Assembly: GCA_046734795.1 (NCBI GenBank) | Contig: JBKPRX010000062.1 | Span: 1-7,984 of the forward strand | Origin: JBKPRX01 sp046734795 | GTDB lineage: Bacteria; Actinomycetota; Thermoleophilia; Gaiellales; Gaiellaceae | DNA: 7,984 nt | Direction of reading: 5' to 3' | Shown here: positions 1 through 6,778 of the stretch, piece after piece | How the letters are laid out: each line of letters opens with the position of its first letter | How positions within the stretch are numbered: the stretch's first letter is position 1 | Translations under genes and position numbers: made by a program | The notes under the pieces: generated by a model | The model's input: the letters and a program-made list of their open reading frames with translations, nothing else | Databases searched by the model: none | Told to the model about the DNA's origin: nothing

Positions 1-663
1 GTAAAGATCGGCACCCTGCGCAGACTCGGCGGCATCTGCCTCACGCTCGAGGCGATCGCGCTCTCGATCGTGACGCTCGGCCTCGTCGATGCTGTTGCCT
101 TCCTGCCGCTGTCGATCTCGGCCACCGCGACGAGTTCGGCAGGCTTCCGCGCGCCGCTGATGCTGGTCGTTCTCTTCGGCGTCGGCGCCTGCGGTGTGCT
201 CGCCGCCGGACCGCGGCTGAACCAGTTGCCGTTCGTGCGCCGGCACGCACGCCTGCAAAAGGCCGCCGAACGCGTCGCGGCTCGCTCGACCTCTAGCACG
301 CGCTCGGCGATCGCCGCCGGCTGCTTCCTATTCGGCTGCTGGACCACGCGTGCGCTCGGCAGCACGGTCTTGCTCGCCTCGCTCGGGGTCGCCTTCTCAC
401 CCACCCTGGCCCTCGTCGTCCTCTGCGTGGGTGCCGCCGCCGCTCTCATCCCGATCACCTCCGGCGGCGCGATCGTCAACGTCAGCACGACCGCCGGCAT
501 CCTGCTGGCGCTCGGCATCGGCAAGGAGCAGGCGATCAACTTCGGACTCGCCTCCGGTCTGCTGTTGTGCGGGACCGCCCTTCTCGCCGCCCTCGTCGGC
601 GTCGCCGTCTCACTCACGAACAGCCTGCGCGCGAGAGTGTCGGCGGCCGCCGCCAACGTCTAA
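1..663 (+). CDS. YbhN/LPG-synthase-TM-like polytopic membrane protein, C-terminal part (5' end outside window)
   Basis: The frame is open from base 1 and ends at TAA 661-663, so the window holds about the last 220 codons and the start lies upstream. An internal GTG at 70 is not needed as a start because coding-like sequence continues upstream to the window edge. The protein is strongly hydrophobic, with roughly five or six membrane segments: window codons about 10-37, 48-68, 102-125, 131-150 and a hydrophobic C-terminal stretch that may form one or two helices. A short basic loop, RRHARLQKAAERV, lies between the second and third. Near the C-terminus, PITSGGAIVNVSTTAGILL followed by an ALGIGKEQAINFGLASG segment resembles the Gly-rich conserved region of the UPF0104/YbhN family, whose members include the flippase domain of MprF. 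The role would be in lipid or glycolipid movement across the inner membrane. The substrate cannot be told. Family assignment is by recognised pattern only; another multi-pass membrane family is possible. Confidence 0.6.
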   Translation, partial: VKIGTLRRLGGICLTLEAIALSIVTLGLVDAVAFLPLSISATATSSAGFRAPLMLVVLFGVGACGVLAAGPRLNQLPFVRRHARLQKAAERVAARSTSSTRSAIAAGCFLFGCWTTRALGSTVLLASLGVAFSPTLALVVLCVGAAAALIPITSGGAIVNVSTTAGILLALGIGKEQAINFGLASGLLLCGTALLAALVGVAVSLTNSLRARVSAAAANV

Positions 664-1106
664 CCGACGGAAAGCGCGGGTTTGACGAACGACGAGCGTG
701 AGGAGCTGCACAGCTCGTCAAGAGAACACCCGCCCGCCCGATCCACCAACGGTGAAGGCGGACAACCTTCCCCGAAAGAGCGGTCACCGTCGGCCAGAAC
801 GGCCAAAGAGTGCACCGTCTCGCCATACCCGTCGAAGAAAGATCGTGATCGTTCGGCGAACGCGGCGAACGAAGCGAATCAAAGCGCTCCTGCCGAAGGG
901 ATCGCAGGCCGCGAGCGTATCGCACGCGACTAACAGCCCTGGGATGACCGCGTAGAGATGTTCGGCGGCCGATGAATGCGCCGTCAGTCCGGTCGCGCAT
1001 GAGGATGTCGAGCAGGTGGGCGACGATCTGACGACAACGTCCAACACGAATAGGACGACCGCCATCCGAATCGCCAGCAGGGATCTGCAGAGACCCCGGG
1101 TTGTTG
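664..1106. other. Gene-poor stretch, nothing convincing
   Basis: Open frames exist on both strands but none looks like a protein gene. The 83-codon frame from TTG 682 is hydrophilic and low in complexity. The frames on the other strand are Arg/Ser-rich, as expected of noncoding GC-rich DNA. A short run of GCGAAC-like direct repeats occurs around 857-881. No tRNA-like fold or mobile-element end was seen. The stretch may be spacer, decayed coding DNA or the site of an unrecognised RNA. Confidence 0.4.
691..719 (+). terminator. Possible terminator hairpin after the membrane protein gene
   Basis: GACGAGC (691-697) can pair with GCTCGTC (713-719). A competing inner pairing uses GAGCTG (703-708) and CAGCTC (711-716). 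The structure starts 27 nt after the TAA of the membrane protein gene. No T-run follows, and the 7-bp stem is short, so this is a weak call made mainly from position. Confidence 0.25.
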
Positions 1107-1137
1107 CGGCCGTGCGACGCCGGACGCCGCACGGCCG
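1107..1137 (-). terminator. GC-rich hairpin downstream of the secreted 195-aa protein gene
   Basis: A perfect 10-bp inverted repeat, CGGCCGTGCG (1107-1116) and CGCACGGCCG (1128-1137), encloses an 11-nt loop. On the minus strand it begins 7 nt after the TGA of the 1145-1732 gene, the right place for an intrinsic terminator. No T-tract follows on the minus strand, which is common in high-GC actinobacteria. Confidence 0.6.
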
Positions 1138-1144
1138 TGGTTGG

Positions 1145-1732
1145 TCAGGGGGCGGGAAGCGGATCGGCGTTGGCGGAATTGAAAACCTGAACGCCGGCCG
1201 AGTCGTCGCCGTCGAACGGCGTGACGGGGCTGCCGTCGCCGACGCAGAAGTCGTCTGCGAGCGGGTCGGCGAACCATACGCCGATCCTGTTCAGATCGAC
1301 ACGCTGTCGGCTGCCATTGACGAGCGTCGACGAGAACGCTTCCTCGACGATTAGCCTCAGCTTCGTGTGTCCGTTGCCGTGTGCGTCCGTGCTGAGGTCG
1401 CCGATGTACTCGGCGGCGCCGAACGGGGAACCCGCCTGCTGAACCAAGAAGATCGTGAACGCACGATCCGGCGGCAGACTGCGCGCCGCGATGTCGAATG
1501 TGTCGAAGCCGTGCTCCTCGGTAGTGAGAGCCACGTTGACGTGCAGCTGCGCTCCCGGCATGCACGCCGCGAGCTGGCTGGACGAGGGCGTGAGCGCGAT
1601 CTGCAGCTGGTTCGCTTTCTTCGCAGTGTGCGCAGTGCCGGCCGTACCGGTGGCGCCGAGCGCCACTGCGGTCGTTGCCGCGACGGCGACAACGACGGTC
1701 GCGGCGAATAGGGAGTATCGGTGCAAGCGCAT
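1145..1732 (-). CDS. Secreted protein of unknown function, 195 aa
   Basis: The ATG start at 1732 is preceded by a very good ribosome binding site, GGAGGAG (1740-1746), 7 nt upstream. The N-terminus has a short basic start (MRLHRY) and a hydrophobic Ala/Val-rich core at about residues 8-26, i.e. a Sec signal peptide with cleavage somewhere around 27-34. The mature part begins with a linker (TAKKANQLQIALTPSS) and then a beta-rich domain. Landmarks are SLPPDRAFTIFLVQQ (85-99), PFGAAEYIGDLSTD (103-116), RIGVWFADP (149-157) and TPFDGDDSAG (171-180). C57 and C163 are the only cysteines and could form a disulfide outside the membrane. The pattern resembles uncharacterised secreted actinobacterial proteins that I recall only loosely; no enzymatic motif is visible. 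It is a single gene, closed by a hairpin and divergent from the small ORFs starting at 1807. Confidence 0.85.
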   Translation of the reverse strand: MRLHRYSLFAATVVVAVAATTAVALGATGTAGTAHTAKKANQLQIALTPSSSQLAACMPGAQLHVNVALTTEEHGFDTFDIAARSLPPDRAFTIFLVQQAGSPFGAAEYIGDLSTDAHGNGHTKLRLIVEEAFSSTLVNGSRQRVDLNRIGVWFADPLADDFCVGDGSPVTPFDGDDSAGVQVFNSANADPLPAP

Positions 1733-1806
1733 GCCTCATCTCCTCCGATCGTTGAGCGTGGTCATAACCAAGGACACCGCGGAGCCGCGGATATTCCCGA
1801 CTCGTC

Positions 1807-1950
1807 ATGCGATTCGAGGAAGACGAGTTCCGGCACAACGATGACTCCGCAGAGGTCGGCAGCTTCCGGGAGGAGATGTCAGCGATCGAGGAACGGAACG
1901 GCCTCACCTGGATCGCGCGAAACGTTTCTCGTTGCTGCTATGACTGCTGA
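1807..1950 (+). CDS. Small ORF, 47 aa, in frame with the next gene
   Basis: ATG 1807 to TGA 1948-1950 encodes an acidic peptide beginning MRFEEDEFRHNDDSAEVGSF and ending CCYDC. About three quarters of third codon positions are G or C, as in the real genes here, which supports coding. No clear ribosome binding site precedes the ATG, and no other start is available, because the frame opens only after TAA 1765-1767. Three bases after its TGA, in the same frame, the ATG of the 74-aa CxCG protein follows. The FREEMSAIEERNG segment recalls the N-terminal helix of full-length relatives of that protein (NEALFREVNERIEE-like, from memory). It may therefore be the severed 5' half of one gene, or a short separate gene translated just before the next. 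Confidence 0.45.
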   Translation: MRFEEDEFRHNDDSAEVGSFREEMSAIEERNGLTWIARNVSRCCYDC

Positions 1951-1953
1951 TCG

Positions 1954-2178
1954 ATGAGTGGGTGGTTCAAGCTCCACACCCGTCGTTGCGAATGCGGAGC
2001 GCTCGATTGCACAGCCACCATCGAGATGCTTTGGGAGGAGGAGGATGCGGTTGACCACAATGGCTACTGGGCCATCCATCCCGAGCACGAGCCGCGTGGC
2101 GCGCGCAGTTGGCAGGTTGTCGAGGCGAACGAGCGCTTCGTCGTCGTAGACGTCAAGGAACTCCACGACCCGCTCTAA
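1954..2178 (+). CDS. Small CxCGx4C (putative zinc-binding) protein, 74 aa
   Basis: Starting at ATG 1954, this protein carries RRCECGALDC (residues 10-19), giving C12, C14 and C19. HPEHE (42-46), with H45, is a likely fourth ligand. The C-terminus reads QVVEANERFVVVDVKE. This layout (CECGxxxC, then a PGHE-like motif, then ERYVVV) matches a widespread uncharacterised actinobacterial small-protein family that I recall as normally about 90 aa with an N-terminal FREVNERIEE helix. The present ORF lacks that helix, which may instead lie in the upstream in-frame ORF 1807-1950 across a TGA. No ribosome binding site is visible before ATG 1954, so translation probably depends on coupling with the upstream ORF. 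A zinc-stabilised fold is inferred from the Cys/His spacing; the cellular role is unknown. Confidence 0.65.
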   Translation: MSGWFKLHTRRCECGALDCTATIEMLWEEEDAVDHNGYWAIHPEHEPRGARSWQVVEANERFVVVDVKELHDPL

Positions 2179-2288
2179 AACTCGAACGATGCCCACCACC
2201 GTTCCGAAACAGGGGAATGCGCGGCAGCGTTCGGTGTCCTTCCTCGCATAGCCGCCAAACGGGCGGAACGAACGAGGAGGAAGGGACG

Positions 2289-2549
2289 ATGAACAAGCTC
2301 AAGATGCTGGTAGTGGCAGCACTGGTAGCCGCGACGGTCGGAGGCGGTGCTCTCGCCGCAGCGCCGTCTGCGTCGGCGCAGCGGCTCGTACCTGAATATG
2401 TCTGTAAGGCACTTGCGCAGGCGGCCGACCGCTACACCATGCTGGCTAACAGCACCCCCGGTGGGCTTTGGGGGTGGCCCGTTCTTCACTGGTACTACGT
2501 GAACAAGGCGGCTGATTACATGGACTCCTACATCAACGCCGGCTGCTAG
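2289..2549 (+). CDS. Small secreted two-cysteine protein, 86 aa
   Basis: ATG 2289 is chosen over upstream in-frame starts because GAGGAGG (2274-2280) sits 8 nt before it and a clean signal peptide begins there. The signal has MNKLK, a hydrophobic core at about 6-25, and SASA-QR as the cleavage site after residue 30. The mature product is about 56 aa and mostly helical-looking, with an aromatic-rich centre (GGLWGWPVLHWYYVNKAADY, 58-77). It has exactly two cysteines, C39 near the mature N-terminus and C86 as the last residue, well placed for one disulfide linking the two ends. The preceding 110 bases (2179-2288) form the leader and promoter region. A strong hairpin lies 22 nt after the stop, so this is probably a single-gene transcript. 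I do not recognise the family; an exported structural, signalling or antimicrobial peptide are all possible and none is shown. Confidence 0.8.
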   Translation: MNKLKMLVVAALVAATVGGGALAAAPSASAQRLVPEYVCKALAQAADRYTMLANSTPGGLWGWPVLHWYYVNKAADYMDSYINAGC

Positions 2550-2571
2550 TGAGGCCTCTGTAACGCGGGAG

Positions 2572-2607
2572 CGAGGCGGGAGACGTCGAACGATGTCTCC
2601 CGCCTCG
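2572..2607 (+). terminator. Strong hairpin terminator after the 86-aa secreted protein
   Basis: CGAGGCGGGAGACGTC (2572-2587) pairs with GATGTCTCCCGCCTCG (2592-2607) around a GAAC tetraloop. The stem is 16 bp with one G-U pair. It starts 22 nt after TAG 2547-2549. There is no T-tract, but the stem is the most stable-looking structure in the window. Confidence 0.75.
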
Positions 2608-2628
2608 CGCTCGTCGCATCGGCGGCGT

Positions 2629-2644
2629 ATGTGCACGTACACAT
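2629..2644. promoter_or_regulatory. 16-bp near-palindrome upstream of the VOC gene, possible operator
   Basis: ATGTGCACGTACACAT matches its own reverse complement at 14 of 16 positions. It is centred about 56 bp before the ATG of the VOC gene and lies past the preceding terminator, where the promoter of that gene should be. The size and symmetry fit a dimeric repressor site (TetR or MarR type), but no such regulator is in the window and the site could be coincidental. Confidence 0.3.
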
Positions 2645-2692
2645 CCATGCGTGGCCAGGCACGCTGCAACGAACGGCGATAGGAGACGAGGC

Positions 2693-3109
2693 ATGAGCGA
2701 GCCCACGCAGACGAACGACAACGCACAACGAACATGGCCCGGAGGAATCGTCGCGATCACGCTATTCGTCGAAGACCTCGCGGCTGCGAAGCGCTTCTAC
2801 AGCGACGTCTTTGCACTCCCGGTCTTCTTCGAAGACGACAACTCGGCTGTCTTCAAGTTCGGCGACACGCTGCTCAATCTGCTGAACACAAGTGAAGCGC
2901 CCGAGCTTGTCGCGCCTGCCCCAGTTGCGAGTGCCGACGCGGGCGTCAGGTTCCAGTTCACACTCCAGGTGGACGACGTCGATGCGAAGGTCGACGAGCT
3001 GAAGCGCCGCGGAGTCGAGTTGCTGAACGGGCCGATGGATCGTCCGTGGGGAATCCGCACCGCCAGCTTTCGCGACCCGGCCGGTCACATCTGGGAGATC
3101 GCGCGTTAG
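2693..3109 (+). CDS. VOC superfamily (glyoxalase/bleomycin-resistance fold) protein, 138 aa
   Basis: ATG 2693 has AGGAGA (2681-2686) 6 nt upstream, which favours it over a GTG at 2651 in the same frame. The protein has the paired beta-alpha-beta layout of the vicinal oxygen chelate fold. The first half is ITLFVEDLAAAKRFYSDVFAL (22-42), with F45, F46 and E47 following. The second half is FQFTLQVDDVDAKVDELKRRGVEL (87-110), then DPAGHIWEIA (128-137). H132 and E135 occupy usual metal-ligand positions of the C-terminal strand. Length is typical of a single-domain, dimer-forming member. The exact reaction (glyoxalase, dioxygenase, or binding of a toxic compound) cannot be told from sequence. It is monocistronic, with hairpins on both sides, and cytosolic, having no signal peptide. 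Confidence 0.9.
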   Translation: MSEPTQTNDNAQRTWPGGIVAITLFVEDLAAAKRFYSDVFALPVFFEDDNSAVFKFGDTLLNLLNTSEAPELVAPAPVASADAGVRFQFTLQVDDVDAKVDELKRRGVELLNGPMDRPWGIRTASFRDPAGHIWEIAR

Positions 3110-3113
3110 CGTC

Positions 3114-3139
3114 AACGCCTGGCGGCAGACTCAGGCGTT
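3114..3139 (+). terminator. Hairpin terminator after the VOC gene
   Basis: AACGCCTG (3114-3121) and CAGGCGTT (3132-3139) form a perfect 8-bp stem with a 10-nt loop, starting 4 nt after TAG 3107-3109. The arms carry A/T at the outer ends. No long T-tract follows. Confidence 0.6.
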
Positions 3140-3227
3140 CAGGGGGCTGACCGCGACGAAGCGCGCGACCTGAGCCGCCACAGGAACGCTGCGCGCGAGT
3201 GCGGACGCAGTTCGCCCTGCCGCCTCG

Positions 3228-3267
3228 CGGCCGCGGCGACGTCCCCGCGGAAGCCGTCCCGCGGCCG
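3228..3267 (-). terminator. GC-rich hairpin downstream of the cupin gene
   Basis: CGGCCGCGG (3228-3236) pairs with CCGCGGCCG (3259-3267) around a 22-nt loop, which itself contains another CCGCGG able to form alternative pairings. On the minus strand it begins 6 nt after the TAG of the cupin gene (3274-3276). With the VOC hairpin at 3114-3139 it separates two converging transcripts. Confidence 0.45.
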
Positions 3268-3273
3268 GCGGAG

Positions 3274-3675
3274 CTAATCGGCCCACCAGTCGCGCTCGCC
3301 CTCGACGTCGTCGCGCGGGTTCTCGCCGAGGTTGGGCCCGCCGATGACGAGGAGCTCGAGCCCTTCCGGCCCGGCTTCGTAGCCTCGCCACATGCCGGGC
3401 GGGACGCGCACCGCGTCCCATTGTTCGAGCTCGACGATGTCGTCGTCGACCTTCATTCGTCCGCTCCCGCGCACGACCACGTACACCTCTTCTTGCTTCA
3501 GGTGCGTGTGGCCGTAGGGAAAGCGATAGCCGGGCGGGACGCGCTGATAGCTCAGGCCGGAGTTCTCGAGCTCGAGCGCCTTCGTCGCCGCACGGAACTC
3601 GAGGTCCGGTGCGCCGTCGAACCTCGAGCCGAGGTCCTCAAGATCCGCCTTGATGTTCTTGAGCGTGAACGGCAC
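3274..3675 (-). CDS. Single-domain cupin protein, 133 aa
   Basis: The start is GTG 3675: an in-frame TAG lies four codons upstream, and no ATG precedes the homologous region. A weak AGGA sits about 8 nt before it. Cupin motif 1 is seen as PPGYRFPYGHTHLKQEEVYVV (47-67), giving H56, H58 and E62/E63 as metal ligands, followed by VRGSGRMKVDD. Motif 2 reads VPPGMWRGYEAG (91-102), where the usual histidine after PPG is replaced by W96/R97. Metal binding may therefore be altered or lost. The protein ends with an acidic tail rich in D, E and W. Function could be a small isomerase/dioxygenase-type enzyme or a ligand-sensing cupin. The gene starts 64 nt after the stop of the large regulator gene on the same strand, so co-transcription with it is possible. 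Confidence 0.85.
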   Translation of the reverse strand: MPFTLKNIKADLEDLGSRFDGAPDLEFRAATKALELENSGLSYQRVPPGYRFPYGHTHLKQEEVYVVVRGSGRMKVDDDIVELEQWDAVRVPPGMWRGYEAGPEGLELLVIGGPNLGENPRDDVEGERDWWAD

Positions 3676-3739
3676 GGCGCAATCCTATGGCGTCACTCCG
3701 GACACTCACGCGGCCCTTTGACAGCGGCTAGAGCAAGCT

Positions 3740-6700
3740 CTACCGGCCCGAGCGCTTGGTCTCGAGGAGCCCTGCCGTAGGCGTAATGACGTCGTCGATG
3801 ACGAACGGCCTGCGTCCTGCGGTGACGCGGTACACCGTGATTGGCCCTGACGTCGTGTCGCCGTAACGATCAAAGTCGAAGCTGCCAAGGATCCCGTTTT
3901 CGACTCGCGTGCCCAGAAGCTCCTTCGTGACCGAATCACGGCTTCCGTCCGACCGCTCGATCGCCGTCAGCAGAACCTCCGCCGCCTGGGCGGCATAAGC
4001 GGCTCCGAGCGAAACCGCGATTTCCGCGTGGCGGGAAGCACGGAACTGTCGGAGAAAGCGTTTCCCGGCCGCGGGAAGGTAGCCGTTCGGCTTCCCGGCA
4101 ACAGTCACATACATACCGACCGCCGCTCGCCCTGCTGCTGTGCGAAGGTCGGAGATCGGCAGGAAGGTGTCCGGGGCAATCAGCTTCACCCGCGGGCCGA
4201 GACGACTACGAAGATCTTTGACGAGCCGGCCGGCATTTTGCGGGAGCAAGCCGCCGAGATAGACCACGGCTGGATGCGAGCGCGCAACCTTCTCGACGAG
4301 GCCCCTGTAGCTCGTGGCATCGGGGCTCCAAACTCCCGACCCGACGATCCTCAGTCCGGTGCTGGCCGCCGCGTGGCGGTAGAACTTCGCGATCTCTCTG
4401 CCGTCGGGTGAGGCACTAGAGAGTAGGAACGCCCGGTTGCCGCCCAGCTTCCGGGCGAGCATGGCGCCGGCGAGTAGCTGCACGCGATCCTCCGCGATCA
4501 GTCGCGCATAGTTTCTCTTTCCGGTTGGGTAGAGCCAGCGGAGCATGTTCGCGGGAGCGGAAGGCGTTCGGCGCGACAGGAAGCTGAATGTGTTCCAGCC
4601 GCTGACGATGGCAAGCGGCCCCTCAGGTGCTCTGTTGGCGATCGGAATCTGGACCTCGGCGCAGGCGGAGTTGTACGGACCTATGACTCCCATGACGCGC
4701 CGGTCTTCCGCGTACGCCTTCGCGTTTGCGACGCACTTTCCAACGTCGAAGCTCTCTGCCTGCGCGGTCGAATCGTCGCAAGATCGATAGCCAACCGTGT
4801 ACTTTCCGGCGCGGTAGTGATGCTGTCGCAGAACGAGCGCGATCCCTTGCACGGATTGTGAAGTCACCAAGCGGTCGCGACCGGAAGTCTGCAGCGGCAG
4901 ATCGGAGACGATGACGTAGTCCGGTTTTCCGGTGCCCCCGTAGATCGTCTTTCCGCAGGACGCCGGGGCCAAAGACTCCATTGCTGTCCAGACGAACCCC
5001 GCCCCGACTGCTACGTCGCGCGGAGATCGGATCGAAATCACGTTCGTGACTCGGTTCGTGTCCGTGTCGATGCGGGAGATCGTGTCGGCCCAGTCGTTGC
5101 TCGCCCAGACGGCATGCGTTCCACCCGCGACGCCGGTCACGCCGATTCCGACTGGAATCGTTCGCATGACAAGCGGGTCGGGATCGATTCGCCAGACCGA
5201 GCCGCCGAACGGGTCAGTCACCCACACCGCGCCGCCGGCGACCGCAATACCGTCGAGGCTCGTTGCCGCGAGCCGGATCCTCGCCGTCACCGTCGCGGTT
5301 CGCGGATTGATCCGGACCAGCGAGCCGTCGACGGCGATCGCCCACGCGGATCCGAGTCCGGTCGCGATCGTCGTAGCCTTCAGCGAACGAACGGTCGCGA
5401 TGATCCGATTCGTCTGCGGATCGATGCGCGCCAACGTCTGATTCGGGTTCAGGACCCAAATCGATCCCTCGCCGACTGCAACGTGCGTTTCGCCGGGCGA
5501 GCGGCCTGGCCACGGCGGCACTCCTCCTTTGCGTGACAGCTCGACCGTCGCGAGCGTGTGGGCCGTTACGGGGTCGATCCGCGTCAACGCGCGCGGAAAT
5601 GTCGTCGGGACGCCGGAGGCAAGTTGGCCTTGGAACCCGTCTCCGACCCAGATTCCGCCTGCTCCGGCTCCGAGGTCTGTCGGAACGCCACCCGTCCCGA
5701 ACGTCTTCAGCAGCGTCCTGGTCTCGGGATCAATCTGTGAGATCGTCCGGTCGTCGGCATTGATCGCCCAAACGGATCCCGCGCCGACGGCTACGGCCGA
5801 CGCTGTGTTGCCGACAGGGATTCGTGCCACGACCTGCTGCGTGTGCGGATCGATCGCGGCGATGGAGCCGGTGCTCTCGGCGGCGTTCGACCGGTTGTTC
5901 GAGCTGGCGGTTAATTGGACTGTCGCCGCAGTCGCCGCAGCTGCGAGCAGAAGCGAAGCGAGCGCGACGACGTAGGCGCGACGGCGCTTTCGCCGTCGCA
6001 CGCGGTGCGGTCGCCGCTCGTCTTGGATCGGGCGGTCGAGGGCGGGATCCTGGTTCAGGATCTGCGCTTCGAGCTGCTGTAGAGCCAACCCCGGCTCGAT
6101 TCCGAGCTCGCTGACGAGCGTCTTCCTCGCCCGCTGGTAGACGTCCAATGCCTCCGCCTGCCTCCCGGTCCGGTAGAGCGCGAGCATGAGCTGTGCGCGG
6201 GGACGCTCCCGAAGCGGATTCGCAGCGACGTGCGCTTCGAGCTCGTGGATGACGTCTCGCTCACGCCCGAGCATGAGATCCGCGTCTATTCGCTCCTCGA
6301 GCGCCGAGAGTCGTCGTTCCTCCAGCCTTCGAATCTCGATCTGCGCGAAAGAGTCGTAGGCGAACTCGGCCAGTGGCGGGCCTCGCCAAAGTGCGAGCGC
6401 TTCGCGCAGTTTCTCGGCCGCCTCTGCAACTCGCTCGGTCGCAAGTTCGCGTCTTGCCTCCTGAACGAGCGCCTCGAAGCGATGGACATCGAGCTCGCCC
6501 GGCGCAACGGTCAGGACGTAACCGTGCGGACGAGTCAGCAAGACGCCGTTTTCGACACCATCCGCTCCGTGCGCGGCCGCCTCGCGCTCGAGTCTGCTGC
6601 GCAACTTCGAGACCAGCGCGTGAACGCTCTTTGTCGCGCTCGCCGGAGGTTCATCACCCCAGAGCACTTCGAGGATGCGATCCACGGGCACGACCTCATT

Positions 6701-6778
6701 CGCATGCAAGAGAAGCAGTGCCAGAAGGGCGCGTTGCTGACGGCCGCCGAGGCTGAGACGGTGGCCGCCGTCCAGCAC
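3740..6778 (-). CDS. Membrane-bound SARP/BTAD regulator with propeller and LivJ-like sensor domain, at least 1012 aa
   Basis: Numbering is from GTG 6778. Residues 1-90 are an OmpR-type winged helix as in AfsR/SARP proteins: LGGRQQRALLALLLLHANEV, DRILEVLWGDEPPA, SVHALVSKLRSRLE, then RPHGYVL. Residues about 97-241 are the bacterial transcriptional activation (BTAD) domain, ending ELGIEPGLALQQLEAQIL. A basic stretch RVRRRKRRR (259-267) precedes one TM helix (about 268-290), placing the N-terminus in the cytoplasm. Residues 304-600 hold seven repeats of the form RIDPxTxxxxATI (D310, D350, D402, D453, N491, D532, D571) alternating with VAVGAGSVWA strands, a seven-bladed YVTN/NHL-like propeller. 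Residues about 610-990 resemble branched-chain amino-acid-type periplasmic binding proteins (YRSCDDSTAQAESFDVGKC, VMGVIGPYNSACAE), with C608, C667, C682 and C706 available for disulfides. The protein probably senses an extracellular ligand and regulates transcription directly. Conserved N-terminal sequence continues upstream of this GTG (6779-6808), so the true start is uncertain. Such fusions are, as I recall, known in Thermoleophilia. Confidence 0.9.
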   Translation of the reverse strand: MLDGGHRLSLGGRQQRALLALLLLHANEVVPVDRILEVLWGDEPPASATKSVHALVSKLRSRLEREAAAHGADGVENGVLLTRPHGYVLTVAPGELDVHRFEALVQEARRELATERVAEAAEKLREALALWRGPPLAEFAYDSFAQIEIRRLEERRLSALEERIDADLMLGRERDVIHELEAHVAANPLRERPRAQLMLALYRTGRQAEALDVYQRARKTLVSELGIEPGLALQQLEAQILNQDPALDRPIQDERRPHRVRRRKRRRAYVVALASLLLAAAATAATVQLTASSNNRSNAAESTGSIAAIDPHTQQVVARIPVGNTASAVAVGAGSVWAINADDRTISQIDPETRTLLKTFGTGGVPTDLGAGAGGIWVGDGFQGQLASGVPTTFPRALTRIDPVTAHTLATVELSRKGGVPPWPGRSPGETHVAVGEGSIWVLNPNQTLARIDPQTNRIIATVRSLKATTIATGLGSAWAIAVDGSLVRINPRTATVTARIRLAATSLDGIAVAGGAVWVTDPFGGSVWRIDPDPLVMRTIPVGIGVTGVAGGTHAVWASNDWADTISRIDTDTNRVTNVISIRSPRDVAVGAGFVWTAMESLAPASCGKTIYGGTGKPDYVIVSDLPLQTSGRDRLVTSQSVQGIALVLRQHHYRAGKYTVGYRSCDDSTAQAESFDVGKCVANAKAYAEDRRVMGVIGPYNSACAEVQIPIANRAPEGPLAIVSGWNTFSFLSRRTPSAPANMLRWLYPTGKRNYARLIAEDRVQLLAGAMLARKLGGNRAFLLSSASPDGREIAKFYRHAAASTGLRIVGSGVWSPDATSYRGLVEKVARSHPAVVYLGGLLPQNAGRLVKDLRSRLGPRVKLIAPDTFLPISDLRTAAGRAAVGMYVTVAGKPNGYLPAAGKRFLRQFRASRHAEIAVSLGAAYAAQAAEVLLTAIERSDGSRDSVTKELLGTRVENGILGSFDFDRYGDTTSGPITVYRVTAGRRPFVIDDVITPTAGLLETKRSGR

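Noticed and set aside
682..933. 83-codon ORF with TTG start 18 nt after the membrane protein stop
   Set aside because: The product is hydrophilic and low in complexity, and third-position GC is only moderate compared with the clear genes. The ribosome binding site is poor (GGAAAG), and the hairpin at 691-719 falls inside it. A disordered small protein cannot be excluded.
614..1132. 172-codon minus-strand ORF, and another at 784-1065
   Set aside because: Both are Arg/Ser-rich with no recognisable motif. They overlap the end of the membrane protein gene or the hairpin at 1107-1137 and look like GC-rich frame noise.
984..1907. 307-codon minus-strand ORF overlapping the secreted 195-aa gene
   Set aside because: It runs out of frame over a gene with signal peptide, ribosome binding site and terminator. 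Its product is Arg-rich shadow sequence.
1948..1950. Selenocysteine at the TGA between the two small ORFs
   Set aside because: Cysteines nearby make the idea tempting, but no SECIS-like hairpin is evident just downstream and no selenoprotein of this family is known to me.
3729..3742. TAGAGC/GCTCTA palindrome spanning the stop of the regulator gene as a terminator
   Set aside because: The arms are only 6 bp with a 2-nt centre, too small for a convincing hairpin. The cupin gene follows 64 nt on in the same direction.
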